The notes: generated by a model not told the origin, from the letters alone. A stretch of DNA of 64,000 nt from Pararge aegeria (GCF_905163445.1 NC_053185.1:13286001-13350000), one strand, 5' to 3'; counted from the stretch's first letter, positions 47,646 through 59,104 are shown. Numbers and translations: made by a program.

Positions 47646-48163
47646 TTCTCCAAACGCAAAAGATTTCTCGCTTGTTAATTTTCTTTTATTGCTTTTGGCA
47701 CAATTATGTTCCTAGAACAGATATATTTTAGCCGCGGTGACGTACAACTACTTCAAAAACACATTTTACCCCTAAAGTGGCGGAAGTCATAATTTGGATT
47801 TGCATTTGCAGATTAAATAACTTTATATGATGAGTAGCCCGTCTGGTAACAATTTATTACCAGCCAAGCAGCACGAATAGCGCTAAGATGTTTTCAATAG
47901 AACGCCAACAAGGGGATGTAAAGTTTTGCAATAGTGCGCTCTCGGATCGTGCAATTATTGCCAACCGAGTCCTGATTGAATTCTTAGGTCAAGTTGGCGT
48001 TGAAAGTTTGCATAAAAGACCCCTTGCAAATTAACAATTTTCCTTGTTAGAGATTTTTGTTTTATGTATTTTCGAGTTTCTCTAATTAAAAGAAAACTAG
48101 AAACGTTCGACTTGAAAGCGTCGAACTTTGTTGAACGGATCCATTAGGGTAGGTACGATTTAA
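47646..48163. other. no gene recognised
   Basis: Mixed sequence with lower AT content towards 47850-48060; a TATA-like 'cataaaagac' lies near 48010, upstream of the candidate exon, but the distance and direction are not proof of a promoter. Confidence 0.3.
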
Positions 48164-48244
48164 TTTGTTACGAAATTCAACGTAAACTCTGTAAAATTTC
48201 CGTTGAAATTGACCAAGCGCCAACATTTCGTTAACACGCATGTC

Positions 48245-48353
48245 ATGTCTGGAAGTTCCGTCGGTGTTTTGGTAGACTATTCAGAATTTAAAATGGATTC
48301 GTTTATAAAGGCATTTTCTAGGGTTCGCATTTTCGATGAGGGAGAGACGGCAG
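48245..48353 (+). CDS. candidate first coding exon of an unidentified host gene
   Basis: From ATG at 48245 a frame reads 'MSGSSVGVLVDYSEFK', then from a second ATG at 48293 'MDSFIKAFSRVRIFDEGETA'. The second ATG has an insect-like context ('aaaATGg'). At 48353 the sequence is 'ggcag|gtgagt', a consensus 5' splice site, and the frame meets a stop (TGA) only four bases into the putative intron, as expected if coding ends at the donor. The frame is open upstream to 48164, so the start cannot be fixed. Codon choice is unremarkable and no repeat is recognised. The protein is not one I recognise, and the next exon is not seen in the window. It could also be chance. Confidence 0.3.
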
Positions 48354-48645
48354 GTGAGTGACTTGTTTGCCGGTGGCCCGGTCCACACGAGCAAAACGGT
48401 TATTGTACAGGGGACAGTTTAGTAGACGTTGCTGACGGCGACGCCGCCGAGGCACCCTCTATAAATCAGTAGCCGATTGACGTTTCCCTACAGGGAGTGA
48501 TCTATTTCACCGCCTCGATGATACACCTCACTTACTTAGATTTTATCTGCAATAGGTTTAACCGAAAAAATTTAATAACAGTATTTATTTAAAGTGAACA
48601 ATAAGGATATTTATTTTTTGACATTACTTTGCAATGGATAAACAT
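48354..48645. other. GC-richer stretch after the candidate exon
   Basis: 'cggcgacgccgccgaggcac' and neighbours at 48380-48480 are CG-rich compared with the flanks, then the sequence returns to AT-rich. If the candidate exon is real, this would be the start of its first intron. Confidence 0.3.
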
Positions 48646-48649
48646 TTTT

Positions 48650-48790
48650 TAGGTACGGAACCCAAAAAAATGGGAATCTATTACTAAGACTCCGCTAACC
48701 GTCTGCCTGTCTGTCCGTCTGTCACCAGACTGTATCTCATGAACACAGATGATGTCTTTTGTTGCCGCTCTATAACAACAAATACTTAAC
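48650..48790 (+). repeat. dispersed repeat with (CTGT) stretch
   Basis: 'ggtacggaacccaaaaaaat', 'gtctgcctgtctgtccgtct', 'gtcaccagactgtatctcat' and 'tgttgccgctctataacaac' match from memory an abundant insect repeat. No other copy is in this window. Confidence 0.4.
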
Positions 48791-48984
48791 TGTTTTTATA
48801 GATAAGATACGTTTTATAGACATGATACAGAATCCTTGTTCGCGAGTCCGATGCAAACATGGCCGTTGTTTTTAATATTTCCTTCAATTAAAGAGGTCAT
48901 GATTGCCTATTTTTCATGTGGAATGGAATTTTATAGACATGAAATTTTTGCACTTGTTAAATACGTTCATTTACGTACTTTACC

Positions 48985-49095
48985 AGCCCGTGGTTAGGAA
49001 ATTGTTGTGATCCACCCCTGTGTCTTAGAGAGTACGTCACGGATATGTTTGGTCCCGGTTAACATTGCTATTATGTGATTAGTATATTTAAAGCC
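48985..49095 (+). repeat. SINE family C tail part, plus strand
   Basis: 'gttgtgatccacccctgtgt', 'cttagagagtacgtcacgga' and 'tggtcccggttaacattgct' are the complement-type match of the 43770-43800 block of family C. The head is missing. Confidence 0.5.
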
Positions 49096-49523
49096 TTCTA
49101 AGGTACATGAGTACATGAGTACATGAGACGTATATAGGCGGAGGTTGTGCAAAAAGTTTTTTAAAAATCTACTAAATTTATGTTTGTTTGTTTCAGGTAA
49201 TCATCCATCGAATGTGATATGAACACACTACCTGAATTGATCAAAGCAAGTTCTAAGGATGCCTGCATCTTAGAACACATAGAAGCAACTACTTAGAACT
49301 CTTAGAACTACTTAGAACTCAGGAACTAACTAATTTAAATTTTTAAAGGTTACGAAGTTCAATCTTTTCACAACACATGCTCATTCGTATGAAATATCAT
49401 ATTACTAAATCCTCTCACAGATTCGCCTACGCTTTATTATCCCCTACTTATAAGATTATTGTTAGAAATACTAAAGTGCTACACAAACTATTCTCTTCCT
49501 AATAATACTTGTAGGTATTTTGT
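49096..49523. other. no gene; short (ACATGAGT)3
   Basis: A short tandem 'gtacatgagtacatgagt' occurs at 49104-49126, and 'cttagaactacttagaactc' is partly repeated at 49290-49325. No coding is seen. Confidence 0.5.
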
Positions 49524-49700
49524 ATCATCATCATCATCATCATCATCAACCCAGTAACGGCCCGCTAAAGGGAACAAGTCACCTCCCATAATGATAACAA
49601 GTTAAGGCCGTAGTCCACCACGCTCGCCCAGTGCAGATTGGTGGACACAACACACCTTTGAGAACATCTCTCAGGCATACAGGTTTCCTCAAGAAATGTT
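49524..49700 (-). repeat. SINE family B with (CAT)n tail
   Basis: Eight CAT/ATC units, then 'aacggcccgctaaagggaac', 'ggccgtagtccaccacgctc', 'gcccagtgcagattggtgga', 'tctcaggcatacaggtttcc'. The head half is missing and family D sequence begins about 110 bases later. Confidence 0.75.
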
Positions 49701-49804
49701 CAGTCACCTTTATATTTATGTTGTATACTTCATCAAAAACCCGTCAGCTATTATTGAGCCTGATTGTGATTTATTCCATTGTAATAAAAAATGTGGTAAT
49801 TTAC

Positions 49805-50030
49805 AATTTGTAAATTTTCTCTGGTCTGATCTGGTAACCTGTCTCGTGAGTTACCACCCTACAGACAAAGACATGCCACCAAGTATTTTAGCATTCCAGT
49901 ACGATGCCGTTAAGGAACTGATTTGGGATAAAGCTCTAATGTAACTGCCATAGACCTAACAGGTTAGCCCGTTACCATTTAAGACTGCATCATAACTTAC
50001 AACAAGGTAAACTTGTAGTGGAAAAAACAT
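49805..50030 (+). repeat. SINE family D, body and tail
   Basis: 'ctctggtctgatctggtaac', 'gagttaccaccctacagaca', 'aagacatgccaccaagtatt', 'gcattccagtacgatgccgt', 'acaggttagcccgttaccat', 'agactgcatcataacttaca' and 'aggtaaacttgtagtgg' follow the family order closely. The head is absent. Two open frames overlapping here are repeat sequence. Confidence 0.75.
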
Positions 50031-52135
50031 GCAAAACTCTTCAGCAACTATTTCTGAAAAAAAAATTAACATCAATCCGTTGCTCTGTGTTACTGCGTTA
50101 TCAAAGGTGCAACGAAAAAAAAAAACAGATCTACATTTAAAATATCATCAGGCATTATTTTTTTTTCACACAAAATGTTTCAATCCATCCTAAAGCGAAT
50201 GCGGACGCGTCATTGTTACTTATTTTCTAGAGCCCATCTTATTTTTTCAAGAAAGTCCTCCATTATTCAGGGTCAGGCTTCCAGGTCCTTCGGCGTGTAT
50301 TAATATTCACAAGATCCTCAAAGTTCATCAACCTCGGCCTGTAAGCGTGAATATTCAATTTACACGGCGTTTTATTATAGTCTTGTTAAATACGTGCATT
50401 TACGCTCAGTGCTTTTTGAGATCCCTCGTTTATGCAATGACTTACTATTTGTATTACAGTGAAGAATTAAATCCTTTATCAAGTGATGTTATATTATGTG
50501 TATTTGAAACGTATCGGTGCGACATCAATTCAAATGCCATCACGGCAAACGGTAGGACGCTTTCTAGCTGTTCACTATTTCACACTGTTCACTACTGCAA
50601 TTGTTATTGCAGAGTTTGTGTTTTAAAAATTGGTGTTTTAAGATTCTCATTTCAAATGCATTTTTTAGATGATATGAGTGCAAGAATACCTATGTCACAA
50701 AGAACCCACTGACGGCTTTTTAAGTTTCAAGCCCCAGCGGTTTCAGCTGGGAGTAGATAGAATATCAATCAGTCAACCGGGACAAGCATTATAAAGAATA
50801 CATAGAATTTATATAAAAGATCAGCATGTACGGTGATTTTCCTGGTTCCCATAAACATGGAAAATTGACATTGCTTGTCATGGAGTTCTGCGAATTTACG
50901 CCTGCCTCTGCTTTTGACTTTTGTCAATAATTTTTATCAACTCAAAAACTACCTATAAAGGATATGAAATTCTTTAAAAGTTAATTTAAAAGTTGTTAAC
51001 AATATTTGCATTCAATTAAAAAAAATTAATCGACTAATTGCCATATATTTTAACCATCTAAATTTGCTTTAGTTTTATATTAATAAATAAACTTAAAAGA
51101 CCTGTTACTTTTGATTCTTTCGGGTCATCCATCAATCTGCGATCAGTAATGCAATTAATGAAATTCTTTTGTATTATTCACCATCTACTGATATACACCT
51201 TTTCAATATCTCACTAGTCAAAAGGTCATCTGTAAGAGATCATTGTTTACCGATAATACCGTCTTTCTGGAGCTATATTTAGGCCAGTTTAGGTTTGTAA
51301 TCTATTTACTTTCTGTGGTATCTAATAAAGTTTTTCCATACATAGGAACAAACCAATAAGCCTGAGTGAAAACTATTAAGTGGTATGACAATATACGACT
51401 AGAATGTTATATTGTACTTCAGCACGGTATAACGGTTAAGCGACGTTAGCACATGAATAAAAATGTGAATGACATTTAACTCAAATATAAATTACTTTTA
51501 TTTGTATAATAAGATTGGATATTGCAAAGCACTTTTAACTGTTTCATTAGAAATAAAAATATAAGTTTGTTACGATATTAAATATGTAACTTTAGCGCTA
51601 GAGCAAATAACGCGACTTTAAAAAAGTTAATTCAAACACAATAAACTCACACAAAAACTGATTTAATACTACAACAAAGCTTATTTTAATATTTAAAGAA
51701 TACGTTAACGCAAGCATAAAATAAAATGCCGAGCTTCGCATGTGCAAATTTTCCATTGTTAGCCTGACAAGCTCCTACGTCAGTGGAGGGTTGGTTTAAG
51801 AAAACTGAATTTTGTATAATGGAAGCAAAATTAACAAATACCTCGACTACTCTTTTAGACGGGCTGGAGTACGGTGATACGTCACGCGGTATTACTTAAT
51901 TTTTTATTCCGAGCAAAGAAACCTACGTGGGTAGATACTACAATGAAATTGTCTCCTTTTTACATCTACAGGGAGAAGTCCATTATATAATATTCCATTT
52001 GTACTAGAAGGGGAAAATGGATAGTTTTTGGATTTGAACACCCATTTTTTTTTCACTCGTGTTAGAGGTTATGTCATCAGCCTAATGACCATAGCATTTA
52101 GATTTTTATTATGGTCTACTACTAGTTCCACTAAT
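50031..52135. other. no gene recognised
   Basis: The longest frame (50347-50712, 121 codons, plus) is cysteine-rich by chance, with no signal peptide-like start or known domain. 'gacattgcttgtcatggagt' near 50868 may belong to an old repeat. The rest is AT-rich. Confidence 0.35.
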
Positions 52136-52196
52136 ATCTTTGTAGTACTCTGTCGTTTGTAATGATGTATTACAAACAAAGGAGTACTACAAAGAT
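52136..52196. repeat. hairpin with 28-bp arms
   Basis: 'atctttgtagtactc' ... 'gtttgtaat' (52136-52163) and 'attacaaac' ... 'gagtactacaaagat' (52169-52196) pair at 25 of 28 positions; loop 'gatgt'. Confidence 0.85.
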
Positions 52197-52914
52197 GTTC
52201 GTAGAACTGGCGATTATCAGAAGTTGTATGTACGCGGACCGCTAATTAAAAAGAACACTATAAGTACAGTACAATACCTTTTTAAGTTACTTTACATTAT
52301 CGTTGCATTATAAATTAAAAAAAACCTTAAAATTACATAAAAAGTGTTCAAAAATAATCATTATAGTACTTATTTCTAAAAAAAGGCCAAAAATATAGAA
52401 TTCCTTGATTAAACTCGCTACTAATAATTCGGTTGAATGCAATAATATCGAAATAACATGCTCCTAGTTTCTACCTACCTTACGCGCTCCTTCATAAATA
52501 CAAATGAAATCTCATACATTGAAATAGCAAGAAAATACTCTTCAAGCACAGATTAATAAATAGTTACTACAACCTCTCGTATCGGATTTTATTTATGAAA
52601 TACGAAATATTAACAAGCAATCATGTCCGATGGTAAAATTTAAAACCTAACTAAACCATTCCATTTTTTTGATAATGATAACTTAATGTATCAACTTAAA
52701 ACTAAAGCTATGAAATAGCTTAAAAAGCGCCATTTTTGGAAAAAAAAACTGTATACATTTGGCGGAATGAAACTTAAATCTTGCGCTCTTTTAAAAGACG
52801 AGAATATTAGGAACGTGATATTATTATACAAAATCAAATATTTAACAAGTCCTTTAAGACGACGTAAAGCAATCTTGTCCGACTGTGTTGAATGTAGAAA
52901 CATAATTTCGATCG

Positions 52915-52955
52915 GACGGCAATCAGGGGCCGTTGAAGATGGCGCGTGAGGCGAC
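52915..52955 (-). repeat. single copy of the 221-bp repeat core, reverse
   Basis: On the minus strand 'cctcacgcgccatcttcaac', 'ggcccctgattgccgt' matches the core of the tandem array at 47106, 47326 and 47548. Only the core is shared; flanking sequence differs. Confidence 0.6.
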
Positions 52956-54192
52956 TCTATAAAATATTAAATGTACTCGCGAACGCAAACGCTCTATATT
53001 ATTACACATAAATAAATCGAAAATAAAGTTTATTCGATACATTTATGTAATATAGATCCAATGAAGAATTTTTATTACAATCGCCTTAAAAAACACAGCC
53101 AAGTAAAAATCAGACACCGAAATAGTTATTAGGTTAAATTAATAATAATAATATATCGACCTCAAACATCAAACTGTTCGATTTAAAGACACCAAACTAA
53201 ACACTGTGATTGTTCAAGAATAGATTTATCTATCCTATATCAGTTCTATCTATTTCAGATATTCAAAGTTCAAAGATAGGTTAAACATTTATCATGATGA
53301 ATTAAAACTATGTGGTTTAAAAATTCATTTCTACCTATTTTTACAGGATCTTTATTCTTAGTAATTTGGTCCTCTATTTTGTCGGCCAAAACAAAAATAA
53401 TTTAAATTTTTTGTGGTTTTTATATTTAGAAAACTAGTTTTTTAAATTCTCAATATCCACATTTAAGTTCTAACTACTTAAATATGTGGTGTTTTTGCCA
53501 TACGGGCAATGATTTTTTTTTACATTTTGGTTCGGAAACGAAAATCTAATAATACATCCGGTTTTTATCGAGTTAATTAGTTATTTAATGGTCTACAAGT
53601 AAAATTGTTAGAATAAGGTTCCTGGCTCTAGTTAAGTACCTACATTCAAACAAAAACAATAACGAGCATAAATCCAAACGAAATTATTTACAAGTCATAT
53701 AATAAAACCTAGACCTTTTTACATTGCTTCTATATATTTCACTAAATTATTTAATGATTAATGTAACCATTAGATTACATAATGCAGTATCTAAAACCCT
53801 GCATGTATACAGTTAATTATCATAATTGTGCCATTAGATCCATTCCATGTATCATTTTATAAACCAAAAGTAAAACGTTATATTGTTCCGAAAATATCTG
53901 CTATAATACAATAATGTAGGGTCACGTGAGTTTTGGTGAGATACATCGAAAGTTCTCCTGAGTATTTATTGATAACATTATCAGCAACCATCCCCAAAGG
54001 GCTTAAAGTCGGGAACTTTCACAAATTGTACATTTTGTACCTAAAAGTGCACTTTGACATCAACGTTATATTATTATTGTAAGTTTTTTAAATGTTCTAT
54101 TAAATTTTCATCAAAAAAACCTATATTAGTGTTTTTACAATGTTCATGCAGTGTTTAACGTCGTAGTAACTGTCACTTGTATTGTTTGAAAA
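52956..54192. other. no gene recognised
   Basis: Very AT-rich with no coding or repeat assignment. Confidence 0.4.
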
Positions 54193-54498
54193 TCCATACT
54201 AATACCTATTATATACGTGAAAGTGTGTCTGTTTGTTTGAGAAATTTAGCTTCTATCCTGTATAAGGTTATGCGATCTATACCATTTCCTATCCATCTTC
54301 ATGGTTAAAAATTTATTTACTATTATATATACTACTATAATAATATATATTCTACTAAAAATTTTGTGAAAATTTGCATAGAAACAGTTTTCATTCTGAA
54401 GACGGCTATATAGTACGTTTTATTCGAGGGAAATAAAGGGTTCCAGCGGGATTTTGGAATCCCAAATAAACGCGATCGACGTCACGGGCATCAGCTAC
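54193..54498 (+). mobile_element. Helitron-like non-autonomous element, diverged full length
   Basis: It starts TC ('tccatactaatacctattat', then 'gtgaaagtgtgtctgtttgt') and ends 'acgcgatcgacgtcacgggc' plus 'atcagcta'. These match both ends of the Helitron at 14719-15159 in the opposite orientation. The final CTAG has changed to CTAC. A TA-rich block fills 54310-54360. The 3' end lies about a dozen bases before the palindromic element. Confidence 0.6.
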
Positions 54499-54510
54499 TT
54501 TTCCTTAATA

Positions 54511-54869
54511 TATTATGAAAATTAAGCTTAATTTGCTATACTCTGCGCAGCAGAAGAATCTGTATGGTGTAATTTATAATTTCTTCAATCCGTATACTCC
54601 ACACCAAACAGATCCTCGGCTATGTACCCTCTACGCACGCTTCGCTCCGAAACCGGAGCATCCTCAGGAGACGTTGACTTTACAATGAATAATTGTTGTT
54701 ACTTAACAATTATTCATTGTAATGTCAACATCTCCTGTAGTATGCGGATTGATGAAATTATAAATTATATCATACAGATCGTCCTGCTGTTTGCGGAGTA
54801 TAGCTAATTAAGCTTAATTTTCATAATGAATTATGGATTTCAAAGTAACGCCTGCTTCTATCCAATCCT
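54511..54869. mobile_element. palindromic element, copy 2, with 34-bp terminal repeats
   Basis: Left terminal repeat 54513-54546 and right 54793-54826 match in 32 of 34 positions ('ttatgaaaattaagcttaat', 't/agctatactc'). The right side extends to 'caaagtaacgcctgcttcta', the same outer end as copy 1 at 27197. The centre has 'cgcttcgctccgaaaccgga' and a 16-bp perfect hairpin (54682-54697 with 54705-54720), flanked by 'gttgac' and 'gtcaac'. No protein is encoded. It looks like a foldback or MITE-type DNA element. Confidence 0.75.
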
Positions 54870-55319
54870 ATTTCTTCAATGATACAGAACTGTAACGGTG
54901 GGCGAGTCTTACGTTATTCGGCAGATTTTATTGTAATTAAGAATTTAGTCTTAATCATAGGTAAAACTATGATAGATTTAAAAATAAACAAATAGTTCTT
55001 TAACAGCTGTAGGTATCTAGTTTTGCCATTAAGTAAACAGCGATGGTATTTCCGTATCCATTTCAATTTAAGGGTATGCGCAGAAACTTATTCCAACTTC
55101 AGTGGAGTTCACAAGAAACTCTGTCTTCCCCGTTGTCTATTAAATCTGTAAGACATGCTTGCACCGACTTGATGTTTACAAAACATTCTAACAATTAATT
55201 AGCTATGTTTGGTGTACAACGTAACGTTCGGTAAGCCACACGTCTTTCAAAGCGGAAACGTAATTTTAATTACAAATAATTATAATTGTTTTCACATAAA
55301 CGTGATTCAGTTGTTTATC
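54870..55319. other. no gene recognised
   Basis: AT-rich; nothing supported. Confidence 0.4.
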
Positions 55320-55425
55320 TTTTTGGCGCAGTGATAAGCGCTGTAGTATTATAAGTTGCAGGTTTCTGGTTCGATCCACGAAAGGAGCAATTTGGGAATT
55401 GCAATTTCAGAATTTTTTAAAGTGT
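55320..55425 (+). repeat. SINE family D head
   Basis: 'ttttggcgcagtgataagcg', 'ctgtagtattataagttgca' and 'ggtttctggttcgatccacg' give recognisable A and B boxes, then 'gaattgcaatttcagaattt'. The body is missing. Confidence 0.6.
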
Positions 55426-55685
55426 CCGTTTTTGGTACCGAGGCAATTAAGAGTATTGACTTAATATTACTATCGTAAACCTTTTTTTTTATACAGAGAA
55501 AATGCCTGCCGCATACCACTCCGTTTCGGGGAAAAGGAGTGGTTATGTGGGTCTTCACCCACTCAATACTTGGTTAGTCCGTCGATAAGTGAGAGTTCGG
55601 GATATGATTTGACACTTGCATATTCAACTACTTACCATACACCAAAGAAATTAGAGAAAAACAAAACCTTTAACTAGTTTTAATA

Positions 55686-55905
55686 ATCAAGCTGGAACCG
55701 TTAGTTTTCCCGTAAGTTCAGGATGCAAAAAGCTAAATGCAAAACTTTTGCAGCTTTTCCAAGAGAAAAAAATTACCCAATTTTCACCTCCTGGATGCAA
55801 GTGACATATATGCCAAATTTCACTAAGATTAATTTTAAGGTTAAGCAGAACAAAAGCAACAAACAAACATACAAACACACTTTCGCATTTATAATATTAG
55901 TAAAT
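55686..55905 (-). repeat. Helitron 5'-end fragment
   Basis: The minus strand begins 'actaatattataaatgcgaa' and 'agtgtgtttgtatgtttgtt', as the Helitron at 15159 does, and continues with 'ggcatatatgtcacttgcat'. The 3' end is missing. Two open frames here are element sequence. Confidence 0.55.
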
Positions 55906-56964
55906 AACAAAAAGTTATAATGCAATTACGACTAACATTTTATAACAAAATATTTCGAACGCCGTACTCGGTAAATAATGCGCAATTTGACGGAATTGTT
56001 TAAGCCAGTACTTCTTGCTCTTAAGTAAACTAAGGGACGATCAAACATCCAGTGGTCTTAACCGAGACAGCCTCAAGTAATCCCAGATGGCATCGCATTC
56101 GATGAATTAAAGTCACTCAGACTAGTTGACTCGAGAACTGTGCAATGAACAGATAGTCAGACTACTGGAGCTACGTTCGGGACTCGAATTGTCTGAAGTC
56201 AGAAGTCGGTATTATTAGCTATGTAGGTTTCGTTCCTACATACATAAAACTTACACAACACAAAATTTACTCAAGATCTATAAGAAAGACTTACGAAAGA
56301 CTTAGAAGAAGTAAGATAGAGTTCCATTTCTAGATGCAGGACAAGTCAGAAACTCAGTTTTAGCAAAATATCAAAAGTCACTTTTTTATTCTCAACACAT
56401 CATATCGATGTTTTGAATTTCCATTTGGCAGGTTTTGCGTACTGGCGTGGAAATACGTAAAGAGATAATTGAGTCTCGGGCGATTAACTGTTGTGTATTA
56501 TCTTACAACATTACTATAATGTAGTGTTATGAAGTGGCAAAGCTACCACCTATAGTAGAAACTGGTGCAGGGTAAAATCCATTCTTAGTAAATATTTCAA
56601 CTCAAAAGTCTAGTAGACTTGGGTGTAATAGTGTGTGTGAATCATGAAAATATAAAACACATATAATACAATATTTAAAATAAATCTAATTTTATATGTA
56701 ACGTATGAACATCCAGTTTGGGCGCAGCCATTTTCGAAAATTAAATGATTCTATGGATTTCAAAACAAAGGTAAGACATCGTATAGTAGGTAAACCGATT
56801 TTATTGGGTATGCACAAAATCAAAAAAATCATTTACGGATAATTGAAGTAGACTTGCAAAAATTAAAAATATCTTTCTACATGCAATAATCTAAAATGCT
56901 AAGTACTTAAGAGCTGTAAAATCATTTAAAGCTTAAGTTTTATACAGATCACCATTTTTGATTC
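55906..56964. other. no gene recognised
   Basis: No coding frame. 'cagactagttgactcgagaa' and neighbours at 56100-56200 are less AT-rich but unassigned. Confidence 0.4.
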
Positions 56965-57170
56965 CTCTTAGCATGGGTATTTTCTCAGAATGATAAGGGT
57001 TTAAGCCATAATACACCACGTTGGATAAATACGGATTAGCAGATTTCCCAAGCCTTTTACATTTTTTGGAGAACACTCGGGCATTCAAGTTTCTACAAAA
57101 TGTTTTCCTGTGACCCTTACAGCAAGTGATATTTTCTAGCTGAAAGTGGTGGCCATTAGACTACCATACT
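56965..57170 (-). repeat. SINE family B, strongly diverged
   Basis: 'tctcagaatgataagggttt', 'aagccataatacaccacgtt', 'tggagaacactcgggcattc' and 'cagcaagtgatattttctag' follow family B order in reverse with many changes. It is one of the oldest copies here. Confidence 0.6.
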
Positions 57171-57734
57171 TTAGTCACGTGGATAACTAAAAAAAAACTA
57201 ATATGAATTCTGTTTTAATTGTATCAAAGAAAATACTGAGGTAGTTTAACAATAATTTAGGTCCATATCATTTCGTTATTTTATAACATATAATATTATA
57301 ATGTTGGCTTTCATTGATGTGGTAATTGTGTGTTAGTGGTCAGAACTTTGCATAGATATGTGATGACACAATAATAAAATAATAATTTCAGCTTATATAA
57401 AACGCGGTTTTTGTAATGAGGTATGTGGATCCTTAAAAAACTTTGTTTTGGTTTGTGAGATAGTGACGGATTACACAGTTACACGAACATACATGTTAGG
57501 ATACATTAAACTAGCATAGTAGCAGTACTGACTTAAATCGAATAATATAGAATGCACATAATTGGTAACCCTGCTCAAACCCATTCGACCCGCACCTCAG
57601 GTAGACCCAAAAATAAAACTAATTTGTATTTTTGACCATACTCAATATTTTCATATCAATTATTATTAACAATATTTTAATACACATTTTGAAGACCTCT
57701 ATTGCGCAGTCTTAGTAGTACGATCGTAATTTAT

Positions 57735-57865
57735 AATTTCTCGATTCGTCTGGTCCGGTCTTGCTAGCTACCACCCTACAAACAAAGTCATGCGGGTATG
57801 CGTGTTCCAGTATGATGTCACGTAGATACCGATTACGGGTATGGGCTCAAGTATAAGTAAAGTAA
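57735..57865 (+). repeat. SINE family D body
   Basis: 'tctggtccggtcttgctagc', 'taccaccctacaaacaaagt', 'gcgtgttccagtatgatgtc' and 'ttacgggtatgggctcaagt' match family D. A small tail echo ('tagactgtatcctcttacca') follows at 58067-58090, after a family E copy, so family E may have inserted into this SINE. Confidence 0.6.
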
Positions 57866-57894
57866 GCAAAGGGGAAGTACTACTGCGGCGCTTA

Positions 57895-58035
57895 TTTCTA
57901 CCGCAAAGCAGCATTGTTCTAATGCTGTATCCTGGTCTGCAGAGCGTAGTTGCCAGTGTTGCGGTCGGACACAGAGTGGCGCTTGACATGGTATGTTGCA
58001 TGCCCTGCGAAGTGTTGCTATGTTTATGGATCCGT
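57895..58035 (-). repeat. dispersed repeat family E, copy 4
   Basis: Contains 'gcaaagcagcattgttctaa', 'gcggtcggacacagagtggc' and 'gcatgccctgcgaagtgttg', the reverse complement of family E blocks at 15320 and 27425. A 91-codon open frame overlapping it is incidental. Confidence 0.6.
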
Positions 58036-58859
58036 TCGTCCTCTAGCGTGATAACCGGTAACTATCTTAGACTGTATCCTCTTACCACCAGTAACAAGGA
58101 GGAACTAATAGTTTAATAAAAAAACATCGCAATCGCTCAATAATAGCTTGTTTTCCTGCTACTAATATGCGCGTCTGACACCTTTGTATGTACTCTAAGA
58201 TTGCAATGGTATTATAGTAGCTCTAAATGTAGAGCAACACCTCTAATTGGCTTCAATACATCGTACTGGCATGTTAAGTCGCTTGGAGCTCAAGAACGTT
58301 ATTATTATGATATTGTACTAGAGGTGTTTGTGTGAATCAAGTAGTCTATTTTCAAATATCGAAATGCTGTCGTAACACATCAACCCATCTCTCAATCGTT
58401 TTCGCAGTTATAATGAAGCAATCGATCCGAATATAAAACATTCCGCATCGCATATTTTATCTTTAACAATCCTTGCCTAACCAAACCAATTAGCGAAAAA
58501 CCTTTAGCAATGTAGACCAATGTTATAAATTTGGCACTTAGCCTGACGCAAATTTTTGCCACTGTCAGCGAATAAATGTTCTATGAAAAATAATAGTTAC
58601 GGACGGCTGCACTAAATTGACGCAATATAAAAAAAACTTTTTTGATTCACATATCACTAAAGCGCGTGCACTGTTAGTTTATCTACTTACAATCCTATTT
58701 TTATTATAGTCACATACTACCGAAATATACTGACATTTGATGTGATTATGCAAGTACAGCCGAAGAAAAAGGAAAGCAAAGAGAAAATATATAACAGTAG
58801 AAAAATATAAAATTAGTTTATACTAGACTCGAGTCTCGAGTGATCCTGAAATATTGCAA
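58036..58859. other. no gene recognised
   Basis: AT-rich; no element copy except the short family D echo at 58067-58090. Confidence 0.4.
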
Positions 58860-59030
58860 AGTAAGAAAACCTTTTATACAAAGAAGAATCTTCATACAGA
58901 TCTTCAGAGCAAGAAGGTCTTTTATGCGGACATAAAAAGATCTTGCTCACATCATTAGAGTATACTTGACAAAGAATAAAGTAGGAAAGTCCTTTTTATG
59001 AAGAAAAAAAAAAATAAAGATTCAGATAAA
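58860..59030. repeat. purine-rich imperfect direct repeat with a hairpin
   Basis: 'aagtaagaaaaccttttata' near 58860 and 'aagtaggaaagtccttttta' near 58980 head two similar purine-rich stretches. Between them lies an imperfect hairpin, 'gagcaagaaggtcttttatg' (58907-58926) with 'cataaaaagatcttgctc' (58931-58948), loop 'cgga'. Confidence 0.5.
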
Positions 59031-59104
59031 TAGAATCGGGCAAGTCAAAAGCTCTTTCCCGCCAAAGGGAGTACTTTAAAAACAATGAAAGTACTGTAGA
59101 TCTT

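Noticed and set aside
50347..50712. 121-codon open frame, the longest not in a known repeat
   Set aside because: No domain, no codon bias, no splice or promoter context; composition looks like random AT-rich DNA.
57841..58116. 91-codon plus-strand open frame
   Set aside because: Covers SINE D and repeat family E sequence.
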